Shown here in pieces: positions 21,100 through 30,007 of a stretch of DNA of 64,000 bases (position 1 is the first letter of the stretch; the number at the start of each line of letters is the position of its first letter). The notes under the pieces were generated by a model. The model was not told the origin of the DNA, ran no database searches, and saw only the letters and a list, made by a program, of their open reading frames with translations. This stretch comes from Mycolicibacterium sp. MU0053. Its GTDB lineage: Bacteria; Actinomycetota; Actinomycetes; Mycobacteriales; Mycobacteriaceae. A program made the translations under genes and the position numbers. The stretch is from contig NZ_OY726397.1 in NCBI RefSeq assembly GCF_963378095.1, positions 868,001 to 932,000 of the forward strand. The letters run 5' to 3'.

Positions 21100-23059
21100 A
21101 GGCTTCTCGCGGTACTCGCGATACACCGGCGGGCCAGACCCGCTGGCGCCGCCCGTCGACTTGCGGGAGGCGCTCGAGGCCATCGGCCAGGACGTCATGG
21201 AGGGTTCTTCGCCGCGGCGGGCGTTGCAGGAGATGCTGCGCCGCGGCACCCAGAGCATGACCGGGGCCGACAAGCTGGCCGCCGAGGCCAACCGTAAGCG
21301 CCGGGAGCTGTTGCAGCGCAACAATCTCGACGGCACCCTGCAGGACATCAAGAAGCTGCTCGACGAGGCCGTGCTGGCCGAGCGCAAGGAACTCGCGCGT
21401 GCCCTCGATGACGACGCCAGGTTCGGCGAGCTGCAGCTGGAGTCGCTGTCCCCGTCGCCGGCCAAGGCGGTGCAGGAACTGGCCGAGTACGACTGGCGCA
21501 GCCCGGAGGCGCGGCAGAAGTACGACGAGATCAAGGATCTGCTCGGCCGCGAGATGCTCGATCAGCGCTTCGCCGGCATGAAGCAGGCCCTGGAGAATGC
21601 CACCGACGAGGACCGTCAGCGCGTCAACGACATGCTCGACGACCTGAACGACCTGCTGGACAAGCACGCCAAGGACGCCGACACCAAGCAGGACTTCGAC
21701 GACTTCATGGCCAAACACGGCGACTTCTTCCCGGAAAACCCGCGCAACATCGACGAGTTGCTCGATGCGTTGGCCAAGCGGGCGGCCGCCGCGCAGCGGT
21801 TCCGCAACAGCCTGTCGGAGTCCCAACGCGCCGAACTCGACGCCCTGGCGCAGCAGGCCTTCGGCTCCCCGTCGCTGATGAATGCCCTGAACCGGTTGGA
21901 TTCGCATCTGCAGGCCGCGCGTCCGGGCGAGGACTGGGACGGCTCGCAGAAGTTCTCCGGTGACGACCCGCTGGGCATGGGGGAGGGCGCCCAAGCCCTG
22001 GCCGACATCGGCGAACTCGAGCAACTGGCCGAACAGCTGTCGCAGAGTTATGCCGGGGCGTCCATGGACGATGTCGACCTGGACATGCTGGCCCGCCAGC
22101 TCGGCGACGAGGCCGCCGTCGATGCGCGCACGCTGGCCGAGCTGGAACGCTCGTTGATGAACCAGGGCTTCCTCGACCGCAGCTCCGACGGCCAGTGGCG
22201 GTTGTCCCCGAAGGCCATGCGGCAGCTCGGTCAGGCCGCGCTGCGCGATGTGGCACAACAGCTTTCGGGCCGCCACGGTGAGCGTCAAACCCGCCGCGCC
22301 GGTGCGGCCGGCGAGCTGACCGGCGCCACCCGTCAGTGGGCGTTCGGGGACACCGAGCCCTGGAACGTCACCCGCACTTTGACCAATGCCGTGCTCCGCA
22401 CGGCGGCGACCGCGGAGGCGGCCACCCCCATCCGGATCACGGTCGACGACGTCGAGATCTCCGAGACCGAAACCCGCACCCAAGCCGCGGTGGCGCTGCT
22501 GGTCGACACGTCGTTCTCGATGGTGATGGAGAACCGGTGGCTGCCGATGAAGCGCACGGCGTTGGCGCTGCACCACCTGGTGAGCACCCGGTTCCGCGCG
22601 GACGACCTGCAGATCGTCGCATTCGGTCGCCACGCCCGCACCGTCACCGCCGCCGAATTGACCGGGCTGGAAGGCGTTTACGAGCAGGGCACCAACCTGC
22701 ATCACGCGCTGGCCTTGGCGGCCCGGCATCTGCGCCGGCATCCCAACGCGCAACCCGTCGTCCTGATCGTCACCGACGGCGAGCCGACCGCGCATCTGGA
22801 GGACTTCGGCGACGGCGCGGAGGTCTTCTTCGATTACCCACCGCATCCGCGCACCATCGGTCTGACGGTGCGCGGCTTCGACGAGATCGCCCGACTTGGC
22901 GCGCAGGTCACCATCTTCCGGCTGGGCACCGATCCCGGGCTGGCGCGGTTCATCGATCAGGTGGCCCGCCGGGTCGAGGGCCGCGTGGTCGAACCCGACC
23001 TCGACGGGTTGGGCGCCGCGGTGGTGGGGGACTATCTGAAGGCGCGGCGGCGGCGCTAG
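21092..23059 (+). CDS. VWA-domain protein partner of the MoxR ATPase (Rv0959-like)
   Basis: This 655-residue protein has a long helical N-terminal region (residues 1-430, rich in Asp, Gln and Leu) and a C-terminal von Willebrand factor A domain. The MIDAS DxSxS motif starts at Asp472 (LVDTSFSM), and the later Thr/Asp positions are in YEQGTNLHHAL and VIVTDGEP, so metal binding looks intact. ATG 21092 overlaps the ATPase gene by 8 bp, indicating translational coupling. The pair probably forms a two-component remodelling machine. Confidence 0.88.
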   Translation: MAKGFSRYSRYTGGPDPLAPPVDLREALEAIGQDVMEGSSPRRALQEMLRRGTQSMTGADKLAAEANRKRRELLQRNNLDGTLQDIKKLLDEAVLAERKELARALDDDARFGELQLESLSPSPAKAVQELAEYDWRSPEARQKYDEIKDLLGREMLDQRFAGMKQALENATDEDRQRVNDMLDDLNDLLDKHAKDADTKQDFDDFMAKHGDFFPENPRNIDELLDALAKRAAAAQRFRNSLSESQRAELDALAQQAFGSPSLMNALNRLDSHLQAARPGEDWDGSQKFSGDDPLGMGEGAQALADIGELEQLAEQLSQSYAGASMDDVDLDMLARQLGDEAAVDARTLAELERSLMNQGFLDRSSDGQWRLSPKAMRQLGQAALRDVAQQLSGRHGERQTRRAGAAGELTGATRQWAFGDTEPWNVTRTLTNAVLRTAATAEAATPIRITVDDVEISETETRTQAAVALLVDTSFSMVMENRWLPMKRTALALHHLVSTRFRADDLQIVAFGRHARTVTAAELTGLEGVYEQGTNLHHALALAARHLRRHPNAQPVVLIVTDGEPTAHLEDFGDGAEVFFDYPPHPRTIGLTVRGFDEIARLGAQVTIFRLGTDPGLARFIDQVARRVEGRVVEPDLDGLGAAVVGDYLKARRRR

Positions 23060-23094
23060 TATCCAACCGGCGGGAATATCGGGGGGAGATCGCC

Positions 23095-23496
23095 ATGGCA
23101 GCCACGTCCAGCTACAAGCTGCTGCAAGTTGCACTCGTCATCGTGGGGGCGGTGATGGTTTTGCTTTATCCGTTGGCTTCGGTGTGGCCGTCGGGATGGG
23201 CATGGCATTCCGGTGCGCCACACCAATCGCAGTACTTCATGATGATCGTCGCCCTGTACGTGACGCTCGGCGCGTTCCTGGTGAACGCGGCCCGCCGCCC
23301 CGAGGCGCATGTGAGCCTGATCTGGTTCGCGGTGGTCTCGAGCGTCGCGCACGCGGCGGTCATGGCGGTGCAGTCCGTCAGCAGCGATCACCATCGAGGG
23401 CATCTGTGGGGCGATGTTCCCGCGCTGCTCATCGCAGCCGTGGTGTTGGCGGTCCTCGTCCGGGCGGCCGGGCCCGGGCAGGGTTCTCGGACCTGA
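23095..23496 (+). CDS. Small membrane protein, DUF6632-like
   Basis: This 133-residue protein has four hydrophobic segments (LLQVALVIVGAVMVLLYPL, YFMMIVALYVTLGAFLV, LIWFAVVSSVAHAAVMAVQ, VPALLIAAVVLAVLVRAAG). WPSGWAWH, NAARRPEAH and SLIWFAVVSSVAHA resemble the DUF6632 family of small actinobacterial membrane proteins. ATG 23095 has a GGGGGGAG ribosome-binding site. No function is known. It lies 35 bp after the VWA gene and is convergent with the next gene. Confidence 0.75.
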   Translation: MAATSSYKLLQVALVIVGAVMVLLYPLASVWPSGWAWHSGAPHQSQYFMMIVALYVTLGAFLVNAARRPEAHVSLIWFAVVSSVAHAAVMAVQSVSSDHHRGHLWGDVPALLIAAVVLAVLVRAAGPGQGSRT

Positions 23497-23517
23497 GTTT
23501 CGGTCGGCCTGAGCGGG

Positions 23518-24372
23518 TCACAGGTACTTGTAGAAGCCCTGCCCGGACTCGAGACCCAGCTTGCCCCTGTCGATGTAGTTCTGCTTCAACCACGCAGCCA
23601 ACTGCTGGGCGTCGGCGTCGCCGTGCGCCATGATGTTGTACGGCGTCCGCAGGCCGATGATGTCGTAGATCTGGAACGGACCGGCCGGCGCCCCGGTGCC
23701 GATGCGCCAGGTGTTGTCCACATCCCCGGGTTCGGCGTAGCCGCCGGCCACCAACTCCAGCGCCGCCCGCAGGAACGGCACCAGCAACGTGTTGAGCACG
23801 TAACCGGCCTTCTCCTGGTGGATTTGGATGGGCACCATGCCTATTGCCTCGGCGAATGCCACGATTTCGTCGAACACCTCGGGGTCGGTGTCGGGGGTGC
23901 CCATGACTTCGGCGATGTTGGAGAACCAGATCTTGTTGGCGAAGTGCAGCGCCAGAAATCGGTCCGGGCGCCCGGTGGAATCCTTGAGGTCGCTCGGCAG
24001 CAGCGTCGAGGAGTTGGTGGCAAATATGGTCTTCGCCGGGGCGAGGCTGCCGAGTTTCTCGTAGGTCTGCCGTTTGAGGTCCAGGATTTCCGGGATGGCT
24101 TCGATGATCAGGTCGGCGTCGGCGGCGGCCTGAGCGAGGTTGGTGGTCAGGACAATTCGGTCCAGGGCGGCCTCTGCGCCGTCCTCACCGCCGGGCACCT
24201 CCGCCCGATACGTGTCGACCAGCTTGCGAAAGCGCTGCCGCGCCAGCGCCACCGCGGCGTCGTCGATGTCGTAGGCGATGACCGGGAAACCCTGGAACGC
24301 GCTCTGATAGGCAATTTGGGAGCCCAGGACTCCGGTGCCGAGCACCGTGACATTGCGGATCTTGGTGGTCAT
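23518..24372 (-). CDS. 3-hydroxyacyl-CoA dehydrogenase
   Basis: This 284-residue NAD-dependent enzyme oxidises 3-hydroxyacyl-CoA. The N-terminal Rossmann motif is LGTGVLGSQIAYQSA, Asp in AYDIDD would bind the NAD ribose, and the catalytic His is in LALHFANKIW. The C-terminal dimerisation domain contains KAGYVLNTLLVPFL. It is a stand-alone single-function enzyme. Unlike typical FadB2 proteins, HF is followed by A rather than the usual N/P pattern, so substrate preference is uncertain. Confidence 0.88.
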   Translation of the reverse strand: MTTKIRNVTVLGTGVLGSQIAYQSAFQGFPVIAYDIDDAAVALARQRFRKLVDTYRAEVPGGEDGAEAALDRIVLTTNLAQAAADADLIIEAIPEILDLKRQTYEKLGSLAPAKTIFATNSSTLLPSDLKDSTGRPDRFLALHFANKIWFSNIAEVMGTPDTDPEVFDEIVAFAEAIGMVPIQIHQEKAGYVLNTLLVPFLRAALELVAGGYAEPGDVDNTWRIGTGAPAGPFQIYDIIGLRTPYNIMAHGDADAQQLAAWLKQNYIDRGKLGLESGQGFYKYL

Positions 24373-24712
24373 GAAGCTCCAATCTAGGGGATAGGAATCC
24401 CCATTCGCAGCAATCTTGCTTCAGCGCAAAAGAGCCGTCCAATGTGGGGGGTGCCGGTTCCGGGTATCCCGGACCCTCGATTCAGCGCGCCGGAAAGACA
24501 AGACATTTCGCGCGCCCCTCGACACCGGGCCCGCGATCGAGGATCGGGCGACTGCGGCGACAGCCGCCCGTGGTGAGCCCGGGGATGAAGCGGTCGAAAC
24601 CGCTGCAGTCGAGCAGATCGCCACTTAGCATCCATTCAGGATTCTCCAAGTTTCCCGCAGGGAACGCGGTGAGTCCTGGTCACAGAACCTATTCAGATCG
24701 GGGACCCACTAC
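24373..24712. other. 340-bp intergenic region with a palindrome and a probable promoter
   Basis: No credible gene is present. A 15-bp palindrome, TCCGGGTATCCCGGA, lies at 24459-24473. CACTTAGCATCCATTCAGG (24622-24640) contains a -10-like TAGCAT (24626-24631) and recurs almost unchanged upstream of the next paralogous gene at 26091. This makes it the likely promoter of the gene at 24713. Confidence 0.5.
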
Positions 24713-25897
24713 ATGGCAGCCAAGCCACTTCTGACCGCCGGCGTCGCACTCGCGGGTGCGGCCGCGATTGTCGCTGCCACACCGGCGATCATGCCGACCG
24801 CGGCCGACAAGTCATATATCACAACGGCTTCGACACCGACGGAACTTGCGCCGAAACAGCTGACGGTGCCTGACTACCAGCTGATGGCCGTCACGCTGCC
24901 GGGGCTGTTGCACGCCTTTTTCAACGGCTACGGCGGACTGGTCAGTGGCGACGGATCCGGTGATTGCGGGCTCCGAACGGCCTCGTGCGTGACGGGCCCG
25001 CTGGGGGCGCTGTACTACCTCGGCGAAGAGACGGTTCTGGCCGGCGTCGCGGTGGACAACCACCTCTTCGAGTTCGGGCCGTTTGGTGCCGCCGAGCATC
25101 TGGCCGAAACCGCCGGGCTGTCCGACGACATCGTCGAGTTCGTCGCCGCACCGTGGGCCAAGACGCGCGCCACCGTGGTCGACGTGGTCAACGGCCTCAC
25201 CGGAGGCACGGCGACCGAGTATTCGCTCCCGGCGCTCCTGGTCCACGAGTTCTTGCACAACGGCGGGCCGCTCGCGATTGCGCAGATCGCCGTCGAACTG
25301 ATCAAGGAGATCTTCGACCCGACGCCGCCGCCGGCCACGGAGGAACCCGACCCCGAGGCTCCCGAGGCTCCCGAGGAGCCCGCGGAACCCGAGGAACCCG
25401 AGGACCCCACGCCTGCCCCCGGTGCCGGCGCGCAGGGCGGTGACGGGTCCTCGCTCGGCGGTCTCGTGCAGCGCGGGCCGGCAGCGCCGACCGCGACCAA
25501 GGTTTCGCTACCGGCCGACGACGTCGACACCGACGCGGCCGAGTCCACGGCGCTCGCCGGCGCCATCAAGAGCGTCAAGCCCGCTCCCGCGCCGGCCGCC
25601 GACGAAGCCGATCCGGGCCAGGCCGACCAGGCCGCCGAGGCCGAGGTCGACGCCACCGCGGCGCTCGGTGACTCCGGGGTGGAGGCCAAGACCAACGCCG
25701 AGTTGCGTCGCGAGGCCGCCAAGAATCGGGCCGAGGAGCGCCGGGCGGCCGCCAAGGAGCGCGCGCAGGAACGCCGGGCGGCGGCCAAGGAGCGCATCAA
25801 CAACGTGCGCGGCAAGGTCAAGGACACCATCAAGCGCGCCACGGGCGGCGGCAACAAAGGGGACGACAACAAAGGCAGCAAGGACAACGACGGCTGA
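24713..25897 (+). CDS. Secreted protein with acidic linker and basic tail, paralogue 1
   Basis: I do not recognise a named family. The 394 residues begin with a probable signal peptide (LLTAGVALAGAAAIVAATPA). A conserved globular region follows (residues 45-205: QLTVPDYQLMAVTLPGLLHA, GPLGALYYLG, HEFLHNGGPLAI). Residues 207-240 form a Pro/Glu-rich linker and 240-325 an Ala/Asp-rich linker. The last 70 residues are strongly basic with RRAAAKERAQE repeats that should form helices. The gene at 26166 encodes a clear paralogue with the same layout. An envelope-associated structural role is possible, but no catalytic motif is visible. Confidence 0.72.
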   Translation: MAAKPLLTAGVALAGAAAIVAATPAIMPTAADKSYITTASTPTELAPKQLTVPDYQLMAVTLPGLLHAFFNGYGGLVSGDGSGDCGLRTASCVTGPLGALYYLGEETVLAGVAVDNHLFEFGPFGAAEHLAETAGLSDDIVEFVAAPWAKTRATVVDVVNGLTGGTATEYSLPALLVHEFLHNGGPLAIAQIAVELIKEIFDPTPPPATEEPDPEAPEAPEEPAEPEEPEDPTPAPGAGAQGGDGSSLGGLVQRGPAAPTATKVSLPADDVDTDAAESTALAGAIKSVKPAPAPAADEADPGQADQAAEAEVDATAALGDSGVEAKTNAELRREAAKNRAEERRAAAKERAQERRAAAKERINNVRGKVKDTIKRATGGGNKGDDNKGSKDNDG

Positions 25898-25919
25898 GCC
25901 GCACTGACCGAGAACACCA

Positions 25920-25964
25920 ACTCACGCTCGCCGATGCCCCGAACCGGGGCCGGCGAGCGTGAGT
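25920..25964 (+). terminator. Strong hairpin with T-rich tail after paralogue 1
   Basis: Arms CTCACGCTCGCCG (25921-25933) and CGGCGAGCGTGAG (25951-25963) pair perfectly over 13 bp, extended by the flanking A-T pair. GCCCCG pairs inside with CGGGGC. The sequence TCATTTT follows. It shares the GCGAGCGTG word with the hairpin after sucD. Confidence 0.75.
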
Positions 25965-26165
25965 CATTTTCGCGGCGCATAAGCCCTGCAGACCGCTCCC
26001 AGCTAACACACAGGAATAACACGATCAACGGTACAAAATGGGCCCGCAAAATGAACAAATTCGCATTCGAGTTGCCGCCGAGATAACCCTCACTTAGCAT
26101 TCACTCAGGGGTTTATCAGTTCTCGAATAAGTTCGTCGAACTTGAAAAGAATCGGGGGATTCTTG

Positions 26166-27338
26166 ATGGTGTCTAGGCCGATCCTGACCACCGGCGTCGC
26201 GCTCGCGGGGGCCGCCGCGATTGTCGCCGCCACCCCGGCGATCATCCCGAACGAAACCGAAAAGACTTACGTCACAACGGCTTCGGTGCCCGAGTGTCCA
26301 ATGGGGCAGCTGTCCGTCGCCGACTATCAGTTGATGGCGGTGACGCTGCCAGGCCTGTTGCAGGCATTCTTCAACGGATACGGCCAGGAAGTCACCGAAG
26401 ACACCCTCGTGCTGGGACCCTTGGGTGCGTTGTACTACCTCTTGGACCAGGGCGTACTGGCCGAGGTCGACGTCGACGACCACTTCTTCGAGGAGGGGCC
26501 GTACGCGGCCGCCGGCCATTTGGCCAGGCAGGCCGGACTGCCGGAACTGGCGGAGTTCCTCGAGGGGCCCTGGGTGGACTTGCGGGAGAGCATCGTCGAA
26601 TTGGCGCACGCGCTGACCGGGGGCGGTCTCGTGGATCTCGACGACATCGACCCCGACGAGGACCTGACGTTCCCGGCGCGGCTGGTACACGCGTTTCTGC
26701 ACAACGGCGGTCCCCTGGGGGTGATCCGGGTGATCGTCGACGAGATCAACGACGCGTTCAACCCAGAGGAGACCGAGGCCGTCGTCACCGAGCACCAGGC
26801 AGCGGGGGAGGGCCAGGGTCTGCCTGGGACCGAGGGGCCGGACACCAACCGGCTCGATCCGGGGCCGGTCGAGCAATTCGTCCAGCGCGACGACGAGCCG
26901 GTGGCAGCCGGCGCGCCCTCGTTCAATCCGGCTGCCGGGCTGAAGATCACGTCGTTCCTCCCGAAGAAGCCCGCCGGCTCGGGACTCGAGGGTCTCGCCG
27001 GGGCGATCAAGCACTTCGACAGCGGTACCCCGCAGCAGACCCCCGCGCCGCAGGTCGAAATTCCGGAACCGGAGGTCGAGCCCCCGGTCGCGGCCGAGGA
27101 CTCCGGGGAGCCGACCAAGACCAAGGCGCAGCTGCGTCACGAGGTCTTCCAGGAGCGGTGGCAGGAACGGCGCGAAGCGGCCAAGGAGCGCGCACAGGAA
27201 CGCCGGGAAGCAATCAAAGATCGGGTCAACGACGCCGTGCAGCGGGTCACCGGTCGCGACAGCCAAACCGACGACACCCAAACCGGTGACGACGGCGGCG
27301 CCGACAACAAGAATGACGGTGCCGATCCCGGGGAATGA
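26166..27338 (+). CDS. Secreted protein with acidic linker and basic tail, paralogue 2
   Basis: This 390-residue protein is a tandem paralogue of the one at 24713. It shares the signal-peptide region (TTGVALAGAAAIVAATPAII), the core (QLSVADYQLMAVTLPGLLQA, GPLGALYYLLDQ, HAFLHNGGPLGVIR) and the basic C-terminal KERAQERREAIKDR helices. The linker between core and tail has diverged almost completely. ATG 26166 has GGGGG seven bases upstream; a TTG at 26142 would add 8 residues. The shared promoter element at 26091 suggests both copies respond to the same signal. Confidence 0.72.
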   Translation: MVSRPILTTGVALAGAAAIVAATPAIIPNETEKTYVTTASVPECPMGQLSVADYQLMAVTLPGLLQAFFNGYGQEVTEDTLVLGPLGALYYLLDQGVLAEVDVDDHFFEEGPYAAAGHLARQAGLPELAEFLEGPWVDLRESIVELAHALTGGGLVDLDDIDPDEDLTFPARLVHAFLHNGGPLGVIRVIVDEINDAFNPEETEAVVTEHQAAGEGQGLPGTEGPDTNRLDPGPVEQFVQRDDEPVAAGAPSFNPAAGLKITSFLPKKPAGSGLEGLAGAIKHFDSGTPQQTPAPQVEIPEPEVEPPVAAEDSGEPTKTKAQLRHEVFQERWQERREAAKERAQERREAIKDRVNDAVQRVTGRDSQTDDTQTGDDGGADNKNDGADPGE

Positions 27339-27350
27339 CCCCGCGGAAAG

Positions 27351-27941
27351 TCAGAGGGTGTTGTCGGGACCGTGCGGTCGACGGTTCTTGCGCTTGATGC
27401 CGACGTTGCCCCAGAAGGCGAAGCCGCGGATCTTGATCCGCGGGGCGCCGGGCGACCCCTGCCCCTCGAGGTGCTCGAAACCGCCCATCACGCCGTTCCC
27501 GTCGACCTCGACGTTTACCTCCGGGGGCAGCAGGATGGTCTGGCCGCCCAGGATGGAGTACGCGCGGATGTTGACCACCGGCGAAGTGAAGTCCGCGTAG
27601 CGCAGGTCGATGACGCCGCCGCCGCAGAACGTGAAGGTCGTCAGCTTGTGCGGGACATTCCAGCGGCCTCGACGTTGGAATCCGCTGAGGATCGCCAGCA
27701 GCACAGTCGACGGCGCCGGCTTGCAGGCCCCGCGCCGGATATTGGCGATTCCGGGCAGGTCGGCCGAGAGTTGGTCCAGCTCACCGTAGGTTTCCGCGGC
27801 GTAGGCCTTGTTGAGCCGGGACTCGTATTCCGACAGGTCCAGATGGCCCTGCGCTGCCGCATCGGTCAGCAGTTGGGCGGTCTGTATCCGGTCGGTGTCC
27901 GCGGCTCGTAGTGATGAGTCGCGCTGCGCTGAATCGCTCAT
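27351..27941 (-). CDS. DUF1707 and LiaF-like domain protein (Rv0966c-like)
   Basis: This 196-residue protein has an N-terminal DUF1707 domain (about residues 10-62: LRAADTDRIQTAQLLTDA, then LDLSEYESRLNKAYAA). A C-terminal beta-helical LiaF/cell-wall-active-antibiotic-response domain follows (LTTFTFCGGGVIDLRYADF, GGQTILLPPEVNVEVDGNG). Such proteins sense or respond to envelope stress, and in mycobacteria this gene lies near mprAB and the acc operon as here. No transmembrane segment is evident. ATG 27941 opens the conserved domain; the longer frame upstream to 28400 is antisense to echA. Confidence 0.85.
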   Translation of the reverse strand: MSDSAQRDSSLRAADTDRIQTAQLLTDAAAQGHLDLSEYESRLNKAYAAETYGELDQLSADLPGIANIRRGACKPAPSTVLLAILSGFQRRGRWNVPHKLTTFTFCGGGVIDLRYADFTSPVVNIRAYSILGGQTILLPPEVNVEVDGNGVMGGFEHLEGQGSPGAPRIKIRGFAFWGNVGIKRKNRRPHGPDNTL

Positions 27942-27988
27942 CGCAGACGAGCCTACGACGCGTGTTGTCAACCGCAAAGCGGGGCGGG

Positions 27989-28798
27989 CTAATCGCTGAC
28001 TTCCGTGGCCGATTCGGACCATTCCGGTGGCCGCTTCTGCAAGAACGCGAGCATGCCTTCGCGGGCCTCCGCCGAGATGAACAGCCGTGCCGATTCCTGG
28101 GTGAGCCGTTCGGCAGCGCGATCGAAATCGGCCAGAATGGGTGCCGTGGTCAGGCGCTTTGATGCCGCCAACCCCTGCGGCGAACCCTTTGCCAACGCCT
28201 CGACGAGGCACGACAGTTCGGTCTCGACGTCCTTGGCCGCGATGGTCACCATGCCGAGTTCGACGGCGGTGGGCGCGGTGAAGGTCTCTCCGGTGAGAAA
28301 ATAGCGACCTGCACCACGCGGGGTCATTTTCGGCAGCAAGACCAGCGAGATGATCGCCGGTGCCACCCCGATGCGCGCCTCGGTGAGTGCGAACGTGCAC
28401 TTGGGGCCGGCGACCACCATGTCGCAGGCGCCCACCAGGCCCATCCCGCCGGCGCGCACATGCCCGTCGATCGCCCCGATCACCGGAAGCGGGGATTCGA
28501 GCAGCGCCCGCAGCAGCGCCGCCATCTCGCGGCCCCGCTGCGCGGCGAGCGTCTCAGGGTCGGCCGCCGGTTCGTCGGAGGCCTGGGTCAGATCGGCGCC
28601 CGCGCAGAAGGTGCCGCCGGTGTGGCCGAGCACCACCATCCGGACCCGCGGGTGGGCGACCGCGTCGCGCAAGCCCTGATGCAACTGTGCGATCAGGGCC
28701 GTCGACAACGCGTTGCGGTTGTGCGGCGAGTTCAGCGTGAGCCGGGCCGCGGGTCCTTCGACGCGGTAGTCGACCTGGCGATCCGGATGCGCGTCCAT
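27989..28798 (-). CDS. echA7: Enoyl-CoA hydratase/isomerase family protein (EchA7-like)
   Basis: This 269-residue crotonase-fold enzyme is the last gene of the acyl-CoA operon. Oxyanion-hole segments are GTFCAGADLTQ and DGHVRAGGMGLVGACDMV. A Glu in LTEARIGVAPA fits one of the usual catalytic positions, while the first catalytic Glu appears replaced by the HVRAGG segment, so lyase or hydratase activity on unusual substrates is possible. Its ATG overlaps the upstream fadE stop by 1 nt (TGATG), showing translational coupling. A role with the acyl-CoA carboxylase in branched-chain or leucine-type catabolism is likely from context. Confidence 0.85.
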   Translation of the reverse strand: MDAHPDRQVDYRVEGPAARLTLNSPHNRNALSTALIAQLHQGLRDAVAHPRVRMVVLGHTGGTFCAGADLTQASDEPAADPETLAAQRGREMAALLRALLESPLPVIGAIDGHVRAGGMGLVGACDMVVAGPKCTFALTEARIGVAPAIISLVLLPKMTPRGAGRYFLTGETFTAPTAVELGMVTIAAKDVETELSCLVEALAKGSPQGLAASKRLTTAPILADFDRAAERLTQESARLFISAEAREGMLAFLQKRPPEWSESATEVSD

Positions 28799-29964
28799 CA
28801 GTACGACCGGGGCAGGCCGAGCGAGGTCTGGGCGACGAAGTTCAGGATCATCTCCCGGCTGACCGGCGCGATGCGCGCCAACCGGGAGGCGGTCAACACC
28901 GACGCGATGCCGTACTCCTTGGTCAGACCGTTGCCGCCGAGGGACTGCACGGCCTGATCGACCGCGCGGACCGAGGCCTCGCCGGCGGCGTACTTGGCCA
29001 TGTTGGCGGCCTCGGCCGCCCCGAAGTCGTCGCCGCTGTCGTACAGGGCCGCGGCCTTCTGCATCATCAGCTTGGCCAATTCGATCTCGATGTGGTTGGC
29101 GGCCAACGGATGCGAGATGCCCTGATGCGCACCGATCGGCGTCTTCCAGACCTGTCGGGTCTTGACGTAATCGGTGGCCTTGGTCAGCGCGAACCGGCCC
29201 ATTCCCACCGCGCTGGCCGCGCCCATGATCCGTTCCGGGTTCAACCCGGCGAACAACTGCGCGATTGCGGCGTCCTCGGAGCCCACCAGGGCGTCGGCCG
29301 GCAGTCGCACGTCGTCGAGGAACACCTGGAACTGGAATTCGGGGCTGACGATCTCCATTTCGATCTTGGTCCAGGACAGCCCGGGGGTGTCGGTGGGCAC
29401 CACGAACAGCGCGGGCTTGAGGTTCCCGGTTTTGGCTTCCTCCGTGCGGCCCACCACCAGGATCGCCTGAGCCTGGTCGACGCCCGAGATGAACACCTTC
29501 TGTCCGGACAGAATCCAGTCGCTGCCGTCGCGCCGTGCGGTGGTGGTGATCCGGTGCGAGTTGGAACCGGCGTCGGGTTCGGTGATGGCGAAGGCCATGG
29601 TGATGCTGCCGTCGGCGATGCCGGGCAGCCAGCGCTGCTTCTGCTCGTCGGTGCCGAACTTGGCGATGATGGTGCCGTTGATCGCGGGTGAGACCACCAT
29701 CATCAGCAGCGCACATCCCGAGGCCGACATCTCCTCCATCACCAGCGACAGTTCGTACATGCCGGCCCCGCCGCCGCCGTACTGCTCGGGCAGGTTCACC
29801 CCGATGAAGCCGAGCTTGCCTGCCTCGGTCCACAATTCGCTGGTGTGCTCGCCGGCGCGGGCCTTCTCCAGGTAGTACTCGGGCCCGTAGTTCGCCGCCA
29901 TACCGGCGACGGCCGCGCGCAGCGCCTGCCGTTCGGGACTCTCGATGAAACCGGTGTCGCTCAT
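28798..29964 (-). CDS. fadE12: Acyl-CoA dehydrogenase (FadE12-like)
   Basis: This 388-residue FAD-dependent acyl-CoA dehydrogenase introduces an alpha,beta double bond. Signatures are AFAITEPDAGSNSH, the FAD-contact SGQKVFISG and LGGNGLTKEYGIA near the C-terminus. Length is normal for the family. It is the second dehydrogenase of the operon (the other is at 33561), matching the Rv0972c and Rv0975c pair of M. tuberculosis. It is coupled to echA7 downstream and follows accA2 after a 43-bp gap. Confidence 0.9.
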   Translation of the reverse strand: MSDTGFIESPERQALRAAVAGMAANYGPEYYLEKARAGEHTSELWTEAGKLGFIGVNLPEQYGGGGAGMYELSLVMEEMSASGCALLMMVVSPAINGTIIAKFGTDEQKQRWLPGIADGSITMAFAITEPDAGSNSHRITTTARRDGSDWILSGQKVFISGVDQAQAILVVGRTEEAKTGNLKPALFVVPTDTPGLSWTKIEMEIVSPEFQFQVFLDDVRLPADALVGSEDAAIAQLFAGLNPERIMGAASAVGMGRFALTKATDYVKTRQVWKTPIGAHQGISHPLAANHIEIELAKLMMQKAAALYDSGDDFGAAEAANMAKYAAGEASVRAVDQAVQSLGGNGLTKEYGIASVLTASRLARIAPVSREMILNFVAQTSLGLPRSY

Positions 29965-30007
29965 GTGCTGTGTTCCTTCCGTTGTCTGGTCAGGCGGTTG
30001 TCCGCGG

